A stretch of 64,000 nt of DNA from Macrostomum hystrix (Eukaryota; Platyhelminthes; Macrostomidae), in the NCBI GenBank assembly GCA_950097015.1, contig CATNEN010000038.1:19564001-19628000 (forward strand), written 5' to 3'. The notes below the pieces were generated by a model that was not told the origin of the DNA, made no database searches, and saw only the letters and a list, made by a program, of their open reading frames with translations. This document shows, piece after piece, positions 1-10,800 of this stretch. The translations under genes were made by a program, and so were the position numbers. Position 1 is the stretch's first letter; each line of letters begins with the position of its first letter.

Positions 1-575
1 CACAGCTCGAAGCGGTTGGGTGTGGATTGAAGACGGTCACGTCACCACCAATGCAGAAGGAGGTATAGATGCTTACACTGTACACTGAATCGATTTATAG
101 GTTCTTCTGATCCTTGAGATGAAATATTTTTACAGGCCTGATATTCGGACAAGGAGAGCCTGGCAACGTCGCAGTCGGCGAGGACTGCGTGGCTGTAGGA
201 TCTGGTTCAAAAATGACTTCCTGGGACGATAACTGCATCGCAAAGTACAATGCTCTGTGCTACACGACTCAAAGCCGTGGCTTGAAGCAGAGCACGGATG
301 GCATTGAGTACTTTTCTAAGGCCGCAATCCTGACTTACAGCCAGCCAGATCCTGGATGTTCGATTTACAACCCAATTAAATCTACTCTGCTGGACTGCGC
401 TGCTGACTGCTACATAATGGCTAACAAGGACTGCGTTGGCTTCTACTGGAACTCGGCAGGGCGTGACTGCATCCTGCTGCCGTTCTTCGATGCCTCTGTC
501 CAGCTGATGTGGAATAACGAAGAGGAGAAGCTGCAGTGGGCCAAGTTTATGCGACGAAAGAACAATCTGCAGTAA
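1..575 (+). CDS. C-type lectin + PAN/apple-like secreted protein, 3' part (paralogue A)
   Basis: The 5' end lies outside the window. Two exons are visible: 1-62 (donor GAAGGAG|GTATAG) and 136-575 (acceptor TTTTACAG), joined in phase 1. The first carries the lectin-fold tryptophans (GWVWIEDG). The second finishes a C-type lectin domain (EDCVAV ... SWDDNC ... ALCY, the usual paired-cysteine WDD-C block). A cysteine-rich C-terminal module follows, with LDCAADC, CVGFYWNS and RDCILLPF, which resembles a PAN/apple domain. The 1612-2505 gene has the same exon structure and ends in nearly the same residues, so the two are tandem duplicates. C-type lectins of this kind usually act outside the cell in carbohydrate recognition or immunity; ligand and calcium dependence cannot be judged because the front half of the domain is missing. 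Confidence 0.8.
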
Positions 576-1611
576 TAACAGCATAGCCCACGAGGATTGA
601 TACGAAAAAGTCTATTTTACAAACACAAAGATGGATTCACATAAACCTGCAGTATGCTTTACCTCTAGCAGTTACTATTTTTTATCGCGCTATTGCGTTA
701 TTGATAGTACGTGTGGCGTCCTCAGTTAATGAGCTTCAGTCCAACAGCCTTCAGATGCGTCGAGCAATTGCTGCACAGAATTATAGCTACAATATCTGCA
801 CACCTGCCCCAGTCTTATGACTAAAGCCTAGTCCTGACTTAATTAAGTTGTCTTAGGACACCTGTGACCTGAGACTGCTGAACTGAATGACCGATTATCG
901 ATTATCGGATCAACAGTTTCCGCCCTTTACGATGAACTTACTTTCAAAGCCATCCGACTTCAGCATCATCGAGAAAGTCAGGAAGTCAAGGAAGTCGAGA
1001 TATTCAGTGACGATATTGTCGAAGACATTGGTGACAAGAACAATTAGCATAGCTCTGTTTAAACCACCTCTGTTGCGAATCTATATAGGTTGAAAATTAA
1101 AATAATTAACAATATGCTCATACTCAATACAATGTAATCAACAATAGTAGTCGACTTGGCTACATTATGAAGTTTTGAGGGTAGAAAAACTAATTCTACC
1201 TTGGTGGCTTTTGCCCACGCGGACGAGAATCCTTGAATAACTCGACGATGCCGATGTTTTGTGATTCTGTAAGTTGGTTGATTGGATGAAGCCGAAAATT
1301 TTAGCTCTCGACGTGTTCTGGATTTTAATGACGTTTGGTTGAAAATGGAAAGCGATACAGAAAAAATAAAATGTGGATATTTGAATACCTGTCGATGTCT
1401 TTCTACTGTTAATGAGAAGCACACAATTTTTCCTATCGATTGTATTTGCATTCTTTTAAGTCACGTATGACCAGCAATTTATGCAAACATGTCAGCGGTT
1501 GCTAAGCAAGTCTTTCTTTAAGCAGATCAAACACACGGTGAAGCGTGCAGATTAAAAGGCCTACTATACTTCCCACAACGACAACCGAACAATCAAGCTA
1601 AAAGTTTTGCC
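576..1611. other. Intergenic between lectin paralogues
   Basis: AT-rich, with one degraded SINE tail (690-830). The last 70 bases before the second lectin have AGATTAAAAGGCC, a weak TATA-like candidate. No other gene is seen. Confidence 0.5.
690..830 (+). mobile_element. SINE family A, degraded 3' part
   Basis: GTGTGGCGTCCTCAGTTAAT, then CAGCCTTCAGATGCG, AATTGCTGCA and ATATCTGCACACCTG follow the order of the tail of better copies at 53540 and 62030. The tRNA-like head is missing. Confidence 0.5.
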
Positions 1612-2505
1612 ATGAAATTTTACCACTTTATCCTACTGCTACAGTTGCAACAGCTGAGCAGCAGTGAGACTTATTCTCCTATTGAGATTCAAGTTCAGAA
1701 CGGCTTTAATATCACTGCTTATATTGGTGAATTCACTCTGTGTGAGGCGGTGAAGCTGTGCCACGATGAAGGCAAAAGCATACTGAACTGGGACGCGTTG
1801 ATGGCTATAAGGTCGAGTAACGAATTCCTCAACACGAACAGCCCATCAGGGACTAAGCTGAGCTATCTCAGTTGGTGGACCGGTCTGGTTGACGCACTGG
1901 TGGAGAGAAACACAACACGGAGCGGATGGGTGTGGATTGAAGACGGTCGCGTCACCACCGAGGCTGAAGGAGGTAAAGAAAAATAATGTTGTGCATGCAA
2001 AGTATGACTAAGTTTATAAGGGCTGTTGTGACGAAAATATCAACGCTACTTTTCTCATGACAAAGGCAGTATATTCGGCAGCAAAGAGCCAGATAATATC
2101 AGACATGAGGACTGTGTTGCTGTCGGAAGTAGCAGCGCGATGACCGGTTGGGACGAAAATTGCCACGCTAGATACAACGCGCTGTGTTACACGTCTGATA
2201 ATCTCAATGGAAGCTTGGACAATAATAGAGGCCCTGCCTTCTTCGACCAGACGGCAATTAAGGCGTACAATCAACCTGATCCAGGATGTTACGTGCGTGT
2301 TGCTGCATCAAAAAAGTACACTCATCATCTGGACTGCGCTGCTGATTGCATTGGTCTTTCGAACATCTGTGTTGGCTTCTACTGGAACTCCGTCAGGCGA
2401 GACTGCATCCTGCTGCCGTTTTTTGACGCCTCCGTCCAGCTGATGTGGAATAACGACGAGGAGAAGCTGCAGTGGACCAAGTTTTTGAGAGGAAGACATT
2501 TCTAA
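1612..2505 (+). CDS. Secreted C-type lectin + PAN/apple-like protein (paralogue B)
   Basis: Exons 1612-1972 and 2066-2505 join in phase 1 to give 266 aa. Residues 1-18 are a signal peptide (MKFYHFILLLQLQQLSSSE). A C-type lectin domain follows, with FTLCEAVKLC, a WWTGL segment, GWVWIEDG, and the closing block EDCVAV ... GWDENC ... ALCYT. The C-terminal 80 residues form a PAN/apple-like module with LDCAADC, CVGFYWNS and RDCILLPFF. The donor is GAAGGAG|GTAAAG; I chose the acceptor ACAAAG|GC because it restores the same IFG...EDC register as paralogue A. N-glycosylation sequons are present (NIT, NTT). The product is probably secreted and acts in extracellular recognition. It is a close tandem duplicate of the gene ending at 575, with the intron in the same place and phase. 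Confidence 0.85.
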
Positions 2506-5213
2506 TATATAGTTGACAAGATCCGTCTGACTTCGTCGAGCATTAAGAGCTGGTCGAAAGTTCTAGTTGTTTGTGCACTGTTTGAGTAAGAACAATTCAT
2601 TAAAGACACAAGTCAGGAGTCCATCGATAATCCAGTTTCAATCTTTGTGAAAATTCTGAATAAATTTTAGCTGCTTGCACATGAAACAGTAAAATTACGT
2701 ATTCTCTCTGAGAGGTAATCGATATAGGGACCGCAAATTACTTTTCGGGAATAACCGAGCGAAAACGCAAGCTAAAAATGCGCATCTGCTTTGCATCCTA
2801 TAATTGACTGTTGCTCTAGCTATATGATACTCCAAAAAGCTGTTTACACCCATATAAGTTTGTAATGTAAAACTTACGACAACTTTGACCATGAAGTTCA
2901 AAACATCAAAAAATGAACTGAAGTCCTCGATAAACAGAGTATGATCTCAGCTCTAGTTTGGTCACTCATGAAATAAAAAATATAAAAGTCGTCTGCCGCA
3001 CGCATGGCTTAAAGTTCAAATTGTATGTTCATAACATACTTTTAATTGCAGCATTTATGTAAGTTATACTGACGTATAGTTGGCAAACAACTGGTCCCAT
3101 CCGATTTAAAAAATGGAAATAAAATATCACAGAACATAAAAAACACCGTGGTGTCATAAGAGATTGCACTCTCATAAACTGTAAGTTTTTACAAGAATAT
3201 TGAACTCCAGTACTATCTAGTACTCTAGTTTGCATATTCAGGCTTACAGTTAATAAAGCAGTACAGTAAATAAAAACTACTGTTAATTGGCATAATAAAT
3301 TATTACAGTTGAATTTAAACGCCCGCGGCTAAAGGTATCTGTTATAACAATTTTAACTGACAGGAAGCTCCTAAAACGATTTCGAAATTAAAATATAAAT
3401 TATAGCACAGACGCGTAATGGCCGTCTTAAATAATAATAGATATCTGGGAAATTAAATGTGAAGAATTGTCTTTGATATTTTTTAACTTACTCGTGATTC
3501 ATAGAATTTACTGTCTGTAAAACAGTGATGATTGTGTCAACAACTGGTGTGTGGGGCCAGTAAGCCTGTGCTACGCAACAAATTATTTTGCTATGATAAA
3601 AAATAAACAATTATTACAAAATGAAGCTAAGGGCTGAATGCCATCCTTATATTTGACTGTTGCTCTTTGTGCAGGCAGTGCTGCGTTTACTGAAACGCAT
3701 GCTAATACTGTTATTTTTGCATGTTATTTTAGTTCTCTTTGGATACCTATTCACCTGATCCGTGCTTATCTTTACTGTTGATTTGCACAATTATTTTCCA
3801 TGTTTAATGATAAATTAACACTATTGTGATAGTTACTAAATCCATTGGTGTTGCTTTACATTTAAAAGCTATCCTACAGCTATGTTTAAATGATTTTGTA
3901 ATCTGTTTATAAATTGGAGCATATATGTAACTTTGTGTAACAGCTGCTAGATAGTGAATGGAAATTATGTACTCAATATGTACTTTTAGGTAGTTGTACA
4001 ATATGCCTCACTTTAGATTTTTTTCCAATTATCAGAAGTCTATAGTATAGATCTTGATGTTATTTTACATTGTTTGTGATATATAATTTTTATTTTTGTT
4101 TCGATCACCATTAATATAAACTAAGTATAATGTCTTTATCTTCTGAATCTGGCAGCTAGCTGTAGTAAAATTTTTACTAATCCCTTGCTTATCCCCTAGT
4201 TTTCTTGAATCAACAATGTATAACTTTCATGATTAAATGACTTTTAACTTACAGGATTAACAGTTATAGAATAATATATAATCCTTGTTTTACTCTTTTA
4301 CTATAGTTAGCAAGCTATATAGGTTTTTATTAACTATATTTTTTGTAAACTAGCTAACTGTATTTGCAAAAATCTATAAAATTTTACCTTAACATCTAAA
4401 ACATATTTAAAGTTCTGCTGTCTTTGTGATATTGCCAATCTTAAAGTCAATAAAATGGACTAGTTACACATAACACATGCATTTATAAATTCAGAGAATA
4501 AAAACTCTGTGCTTTCATTGTACATTATGATTAAACTGGCCATTGAAAATATCCTACTACCTAGTATTTAAACAGACCTAATAGCTGATAATTATTTTTT
4601 CTGTTTTCATAGACCTAAGTAATGTAGTCTTACAAAAACAAAATATTAATTGCTTGATAACTGCTGACAATGGCGTATCATTTGGTAACAATAAACCCCA
4701 AGAAAGCAAATAGAGAATTCTGCCCATTTTGCTAACTCCTGAGCACACTACACATACTATACATAGGCACACTCAAAAAATTTGTACATATGCCCAGACT
4801 TTCTCATTGTCAGGCAGTGTACATTTTCACAGGGCCTTGGAGGTTGGTCTTCCAGGTTTAAATTTATCAGCAACCCCAAACCTTCTCTTGATGGCTGCGC
4901 CCAAAATTAACATGGCATTGCTCTGGAATTGAGCTCAGAACCGTTGTGTGAGAGACAAGCACATTAGAAAACTCTGCCACTCACCCCTATTACCCTTAGT
5001 CATTAACGTTGGTCATTTTTTTAATTTTACTTAACCACTCTCTTCTGAAAGCATGCATAATGTCAGCAAAAAATGTCTTAAGTAGCTATTTTCTATCATA
5101 GTTCGAATTTATTTTTTATGTGTTTTAATTCTATAATTTTTAATTTTGACTAAAAATTGATTTGCTCTGGGATAATTTTTTTGTGTGAAGAAAAGCTAAA
5201 ATCAGCCAATATC
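2506..5213. other. Intergenic, AT-rich
   Basis: GAATAAATTTT at about 2657 could serve as the lectin poly(A) signal. One diverged SINE (4665-4990) is present. No coding exon or structured repeat is seen in the rest. Confidence 0.5.
4665..4990 (-). mobile_element. SINE family B, diverged
   Basis: Minus-strand copy. Reverse-complement blocks include the head end (GGGGTGAGTGGCAGAG), CCAACCTCCAAGGCCC, ACACTGCCTGACAATGAG and GCAAAATGGGCAGAATTCTC, in the order of the full copy at 58017. Intergenic, between the lectins and the membrane-protein gene. Confidence 0.7.
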
Positions 5214-6716
5214 ATGCAGCATCCCGCTGAAGTAGACGAAGTGACCATTGATGGGCCCGATGGCGAGGTGGACAGTCGACAGATTGACGCCAATGGCGAA
5301 ACGTCCACAATGTTAACCGGACTGCGAATGGATCCGGCGCCACATCTACTGCTGCCTGTCGGCTTGTCAATCAGCTTAGCCGCATTATGGTTACTAATTC
5401 TGTCTCTAGCCAGCATAATACTCATACCGTTGATGTATTCAGATTTCGACGAACGCTATCCACTTCGACTCGACTATCACAATCTGTATGGCTACGGCAT
5501 CTGGCTAGCCTTTCTCTTAGTTGGCTGCGGCACTCTGTCCATTAGAACGGCGTGCGGTCGATCAGCAAAATCGGTGTGTGCTTTTTTATCTAAAATTCTT
5601 CCCTGATTAGATTCCTCTGATTAAAGAGTTTCTAAAATTTTTAATTCCATATAAAAAACACTTCAGTTCATTCGATTCTACGCGATTGCTTGGCTGGCTG
5701 GTCTCGCCTGTCTCGGTGTCGTTGTAGCTCGAGTTGTTTATTATGCAAAGGCCAATTATAGCGACTTGTCAACAAATGGTTTGCCGGTGAGAAAATACAG
5801 ACTTATGTTTTGCGAAATGCTCTAAACCCTTTAAAACTGCCGCAACTCTATTAGCAGCCTTTGAAAAATGCCGCCGCTCTATTAGCAGCCTTTGAAAAAT
5901 GCCGCCACTCTATTAACAGCCTTTGAAAAATGCCGCCGCTCTTATTAGCACCCTTTGAAAAATACCGCCACTCTATTAGCAGCCTTTGAAAAATGCCGCC
6001 ACTCTATTAGCACCCTTTGAAAAATACCGCCACTCTATTAGCACCCTTTGAAAAATGCCGCCGCTCTATTAGCAGCCTTTGAAAAATACCGCCACTCTAT
6101 TAGCAGCCTTTGAAAAATGCCGCCGCTCTATTAGCAGCCTTTGAAAAATACCGCCACTCTATTAGCAGCCTTTGAAAAATGCCGCCACTCTATTAGCAGC
6201 CTTTGAAAAATGCCGCCACTCTATTAGCAGCCTTTGAAAAATGCCGCCACTCTATTGGCATCCTTTGAAAAATGCCGCCACTCTATTAGCAGCCTTTGAA
6301 AAATACCGCCACTCTATTAGCATCCTTTGAAAAATGCCGCCACTCTATTAGCATCATTTTAAATATGCCGCCACTCTATTAGCATTCTTTAAAAAACACC
6401 GCTACTTAATTAAAATCCTTTTCGTATTAGTAAAATGATTTCACCACAAAAATCCAATCCCGCGCTTTGACCTACTTCCAGTAGTGTTATTGAAAAAAAA
6501 AATTTCTAACCACATTTTCAGCACAACATAACCCAGTTCCGTGTTCAGATCGCTTGTGATGCAATGACTGTCGCTAGCCTTCTGTTCGTTAGTTTCGCTA
6601 TAGTTTTTTATCACAGTACAGCGGTGATTTACTGGTCGCCTGTGGTAACCAACCAGTCGCCAAACAGTGACAGCGACCAGGTGACTATTGTCAATCGGTC
6701 GATTAATCAATTATAA
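5214..6716 (+). CDS. Four-transmembrane-helix protein, unknown function
   Basis: Three exons, 5214-5573, 5667-5786 and 6522-6716, all phase 0, give 224 aa. Donors are TCG|GTGTGT and CCG|GTGAGA; acceptors are CACTTCAG and CATTTTCAG. The first 43 residues are acidic and probably cytosolic. Hydrophobic segments lie at about 46-75, 94-112, 124-147 and 173-198, with short loops between, which resembles small tetraspan proteins (MS4A-like or TMEM), but no family signature lets me name it. Short polar tails lie at both ends, and the C-terminus has NQS and NRS sequons after helix 4. Intron 2 is mostly a 31-bp minisatellite. The open frame runs upstream of 5214 to 5157, but the ATG at 5214 (MQHPAEVDEV) is the first methionine followed by protein-like sequence. 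Confidence 0.75.
5839..6420. repeat. Minisatellite, 31-bp unit, ~18 copies
   Basis: The unit starts CCGCCACTCTATTAGCAGCC and ends TTTGAAAAATG. Copies differ mainly at GCC/ACC and AGC/CAC/CAT positions. The last copies toward 6420 are degenerate. It fills most of intron 2 of the four-helix protein gene. Confidence 0.95.
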
Positions 6717-7157
6717 TCAATTGTCAATTAATTATTTAACGCTTTCTATACAGATTTCTCCTCAAGCACTTTGCGTTTACTCATCAATAGGTCGTAAAAG
6801 TGTTTTGTTTCCAGTTTTTATATTAAATTCAAATATTCAAGAATTTTGAACAAATACAAACTCCAATATCTAGTTTAAAAAACATGATTTGTAAAAACAA
6901 TATCGATTTTTTGAGACCTCTGAGAATTCAATTATCCTTTTTTTAAACTGACAACGATTTTGTATACTTCTGTAAAACTTTTTACACAACACTTTTTAAA
7001 CTTTGAAGTGTTATATTTCCTACTTTAGCTTTCAGGGTTACCTTCTCATCTAAAAGAAAAAATGAATGACAATATGTTTTCAACAATATATCAGATGTTA
7101 AATGAACTAAGCGAATCGCGATTTTGTTTATTTAAGTAATTTAAGAATTCGGTTTTA
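6717..7157. other. Intergenic between membrane-protein gene and MON2
   Basis: AT-rich sequence with no supported exon or repeat. It should hold the 3' end of the upstream gene and perhaps MON2 promoter elements. Confidence 0.4.
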
Positions 7158-7480
7158 GGTGCCAAAGCAGAAGACCCTGGATAGACAGTGGCCAAAGCAG
7201 AAGACCCTGGATTGGCAGTGGCCATAGCAGAAGACCCTGGATTGGCAGTGGCCAAAGCAGAAGACCCTGGATTGGCAGTGGCCAATCAAAAGACCCTGGA
7301 TTGGCAGTGGCCAATCAAAAGACCCTGGATTGGCAGTGGCCATAGCAGAAGACCCTGGATAGGCAGTGGCCATATCAAAAGACCCTGGATTGGCAGTGGC
7401 CATAGCAGAAGACCCTGGATAGGCAGTGGCCATAGCAGAAGACCCTGGATTGACAGTGGCCAAAGCAGAAGACACAGTTT
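7158..7480. repeat. Minisatellite, 30-bp unit, ~10 copies, upstream of MON2
   Basis: The unit contains CAGAAGACCCTGGATTGGCA and GTGGCCAAAG. It ends about 130 bases before the MON2 start codon, so it lies in the promoter, the 5' UTR or a 5' intron. Confidence 0.95.
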
Positions 7481-7509
7481 TAGACGAAGTACATTCGCTA
7501 GGTCTTTAT

Positions 7510-7527
7510 TAATAAACAAAAATTTCA
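7510..7527 (+). promoter_or_regulatory. Possible splice or trans-splice acceptor before MON2
   Basis: AATAAACAAAAATTTCAG lies 84 bases upstream of the MON2 ATG. It could receive a distant 5' exon or, if the organism uses one, a spliced leader. No spliced-leader gene is visible. Confidence 0.3.
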
Positions 7528-7611
7528 GCCTTCTCTACCGAGGGGTTTCCTGAGCGAAAGTTTCTTAAAAAAAACGTCAAAGAAAAACTAGAAGCTGAAG
7601 CAGACGCCGCA

Positions 7612-7863
7612 ATGTCGTCAGCCCAGGTGCTGGACCAGGTGAAATCGGATCTGCGCGCCCTGTCAGTTGAATCGCGTCGCAAGCATCCGCAGGTTCGCGA
7701 CGCCTCTGAGGCGGCGCTGGTTCGACTGGGCCAGTTGAATATGTCTGCGATACCAGCTGAACAGCTTCGCAGGGAACTCCTGCAGATGAATAACGAGTTA
7801 GTGCGGCCTGTACTACTGTCCTGTTCTACTAAGAATCCCAAGCTTATTCAGCTGGCTTTACAG
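7612..7863 (+). CDS. MON2: MON2 exon 1 (aa 1-84, start of DCB domain)
   Basis: ATG at 7612 begins [20 protein letters not shown], matching the family N-terminus, and the exon ends phase 0 at TTACAG|GTTTGA. The frame is open upstream to the acceptor-like TTTCAG at 7527 but has no earlier ATG in this exon, so 7612 is the supported start. Confidence 0.95.
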
Positions 7864-10800
7864 GTTTGACTTATCTACTGTCTATTATCTACTGTCTCTT
7901 ATCTACTGTCTCTTATCTACTGTCTCTTATCTACTGTCTATTATCTACTGTCTTCTATCTACTGTCTCTTATCTACTGTCTCTTATCTACTGTCTATTAT
8001 CTACTGTCTATTATCTACTGTCTCTTATCTACTGTCTATTATCTACTGTCTATTATCTACTGTCTATTATCTACTGTCTATTATCTACTGTCTATTATCT
8101 ACTGTCTATTATCTACTGTCTGTTATCTACTGTCTATTATCTACTGTCTATTATCTACTGTCTATTATCTACTGTCTGTTATCTACTGTCTTCTATCTGC
8201 TGTCTCTTATCTACTGTATTCTATCTACTGTCTATTATCTACTGTCTATTATCTACTGTCTTCTATCTACTGTCTCTTATCTACTGTCTTCTATCTACTG
8301 TCTATTATCTACTGTCTATTATCTACTGTCTATTATCTACTGTCTGTTATCTACTGTCTTCTATCTGCTGTCTCTTATCTACTGTATTCTATCTACTGTC
8401 TCTTATCTACTCTCTTCCCTATTATCTACTGTCTTATACCATATCTACTGTTCAAGTCATAAATGTTACTGTTGTCCATTGTATATTGGTTAGTGTCTAC
8501 TCTCTACTTTCTACTCTCTACTGTCTACTCTTAACTCACTACTTTCTGCTTCCACTGTCTATTGTCTACTTACTCTATCCACAATATAATATTTTTATTA
8601 TATACTCTACCCTCTACTGTCTACCGCCCACCTGTCCTTAACAAACCAAGGCACTGCAGCGTCTACTGGGCGCCCGCCTAGTCAGCGAAGAGTCGGGCGC
8701 CATGGTGGTGCAAAGCATGTGGACTCTGATGGAGGAGAGTGTTGAAGAGGTTCGCCTATTGCAGACGGCCATGCTTCTAGTTAGCAATTGTCCCGGATTA
8801 GCCGGACGGCCATTGTCCAAAGCCCTGGCTCTGGTGCTGCGCCTGCACTTTAGTCGCAGCTCCATGGTGACGCAGACGGCGGCTGCCACAATTAGACAAT
8901 GCCTCACGGCAGTCATGGACCGGGTGACGGCCGAGGATGCGGCTAGCAGGGCCGGCGCCAGCGACATTGTCAACTGCTCGGAGATTCAACCGGCTGCTGA
9001 GGATGCTAGAAATCTGCTCACTGATCTGTGCCTGCTGGTTAATGGCGAACAGCCGCACTGGCTGCACGGGCTGACCACAATGACCAGGTCGCTGGGCTTG
9101 GAACTGTTGCACGCCGCTTTAGCCGATTTTCCCAAGGTTCGATATTTCTAATACTCACTGCCTACTTCACAATAGCTCCCAAACCGATTGACCGATATTC
9201 CTGAAAGCCTGCCATATGGATCCAAGGTGTAATATAGATTTATTTGTCTCATTGTTGTAAGTTAAAATATTATTTATTCATAGGTGTAGATTGTGATCGC
9301 AAACATCAACCAACCTACCATTTAAATCTGCCATTTACAGGTGTTCTCAGAGAATCCGCACTTCACCCGCCTACTCAAAGAGCAAGTCTGTCCTTTAATC
9401 ATTCGCCTATTCGGTCCAACTCACAAGCATTCTAGCGCCTCGGGTGCACCCGGCGGCATGCTGCCCCACGTGCCACCAGCTCCGCTGGGTGACTTTCCTC
9501 CGACGGCCTCAGCTGCACCAACTGCTGTACTATCGCCTACCTCTGCTAATTTCGCCATTCACGTCCGCCTTCACCGTCTAGTTGGCGTACTGTTGCACTC
9601 TTATTTCGGTCTGGTTAGCACCGAATGCGAAATATTTCTGACCCTTCTGATTCGTCTAATAGATTTGAACCAGTGGCCCTGGCAGAGGATGCTGGCACTG
9701 GAGGTGCTGCACCGCCTGGTGCAGAGACCCGGCTTGGTGGCTTCGGTCTGCTGCGCCTACGATATGAAGCCACACGCTTCAAAGATCTTCGCCGACCTGG
9801 TTGGCGCTCTGGCCGGCTTTGTACAGGGCGTGTTCACAGCGCCCAGGGAGTCGGGAGTCGGCACCGGGACCGCCGTCAGCGTCTCAGCCAGTGAGTCAGC
9901 TGGAGAGTGAACTCGGATTGACAGGCTGTGTGTGACTTGCTGAGTGACAGGCTGTGTGTGACTTGCGGAGTGACAGGCTGAGTGTGACTTGCTGAGTGAC
10001 AGGCTGTGTGTGACTTGCTGAGTGACAGGCTGTGTGTGACTTGCGGAGTGACAGGCTGAGTGTGACTTGCTGAGTGACAGGCTGTGTGTGACTTGCGGAG
10101 TGACAGGCTGAGTGACTTGCTGAGTGACAGGCTGAGTGACTTGCTGAGTGACAGGCTGAGTGACTTGCTGAGTGACAGGCTGAGTGACTTGCTGAGTGAC
10201 AGGCTGAGTGACTTGCTGAGTGACAGACTGTGTGTGACTTGCGGAGTGACAGGCTTTGTGTCTTGCTGAGTGACAGGCTGAGTGACAGACTTGCTGAGTG
10301 ACAGGCTGAGTGACTTGCTGAGTGACAGGCTGTGTGTGACTTGCTGAGTGACAGACTGTATGTGACTTGCTGAGTGACAGACTGTGTGTGACTTGCTGAG
10401 TGACAGGCTGAGTGATAGTCTGTGTGGCTTGCTGAGTGACGGGCTGTGTCTTTCTGAGTGACAGTCTGTGTGTCTAGCGACAGTCTGTGTCTTGCTGAGT
10501 GACATGTGTAAAATTTCCTTATGTGTAAAAAATTAGGAAAACAAAGCTGATGTTCCTACTGTCTCGCAGCAGTATTATATCGGTAAAACTATATTATAGT
10601 CTTTATTTCCAAATCTACTAAAAAACCAATGTACATATTACAGTGAAGGAGACACCTCCAGCCATGCTAGGTGGCATGCAAGTCGGCCCGGGCACCAGTC
10701 CGAGTCAGTGCTTTGTCTACAAGAGCCTGATAGTACCGCTGCATACTAGCCCTAAGGCTGTCTAGTAAGTAAATATTATCGTTTCTCTTGTTAAAAAATG

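Noticed and set aside
7866-8462. 198-codon frame with YLLSIIYC repeats after MON2 exon 1
   Set aside because: It is read-through of the 14-bp array in intron 1; the conserved MON2 sequence continues at 8651.
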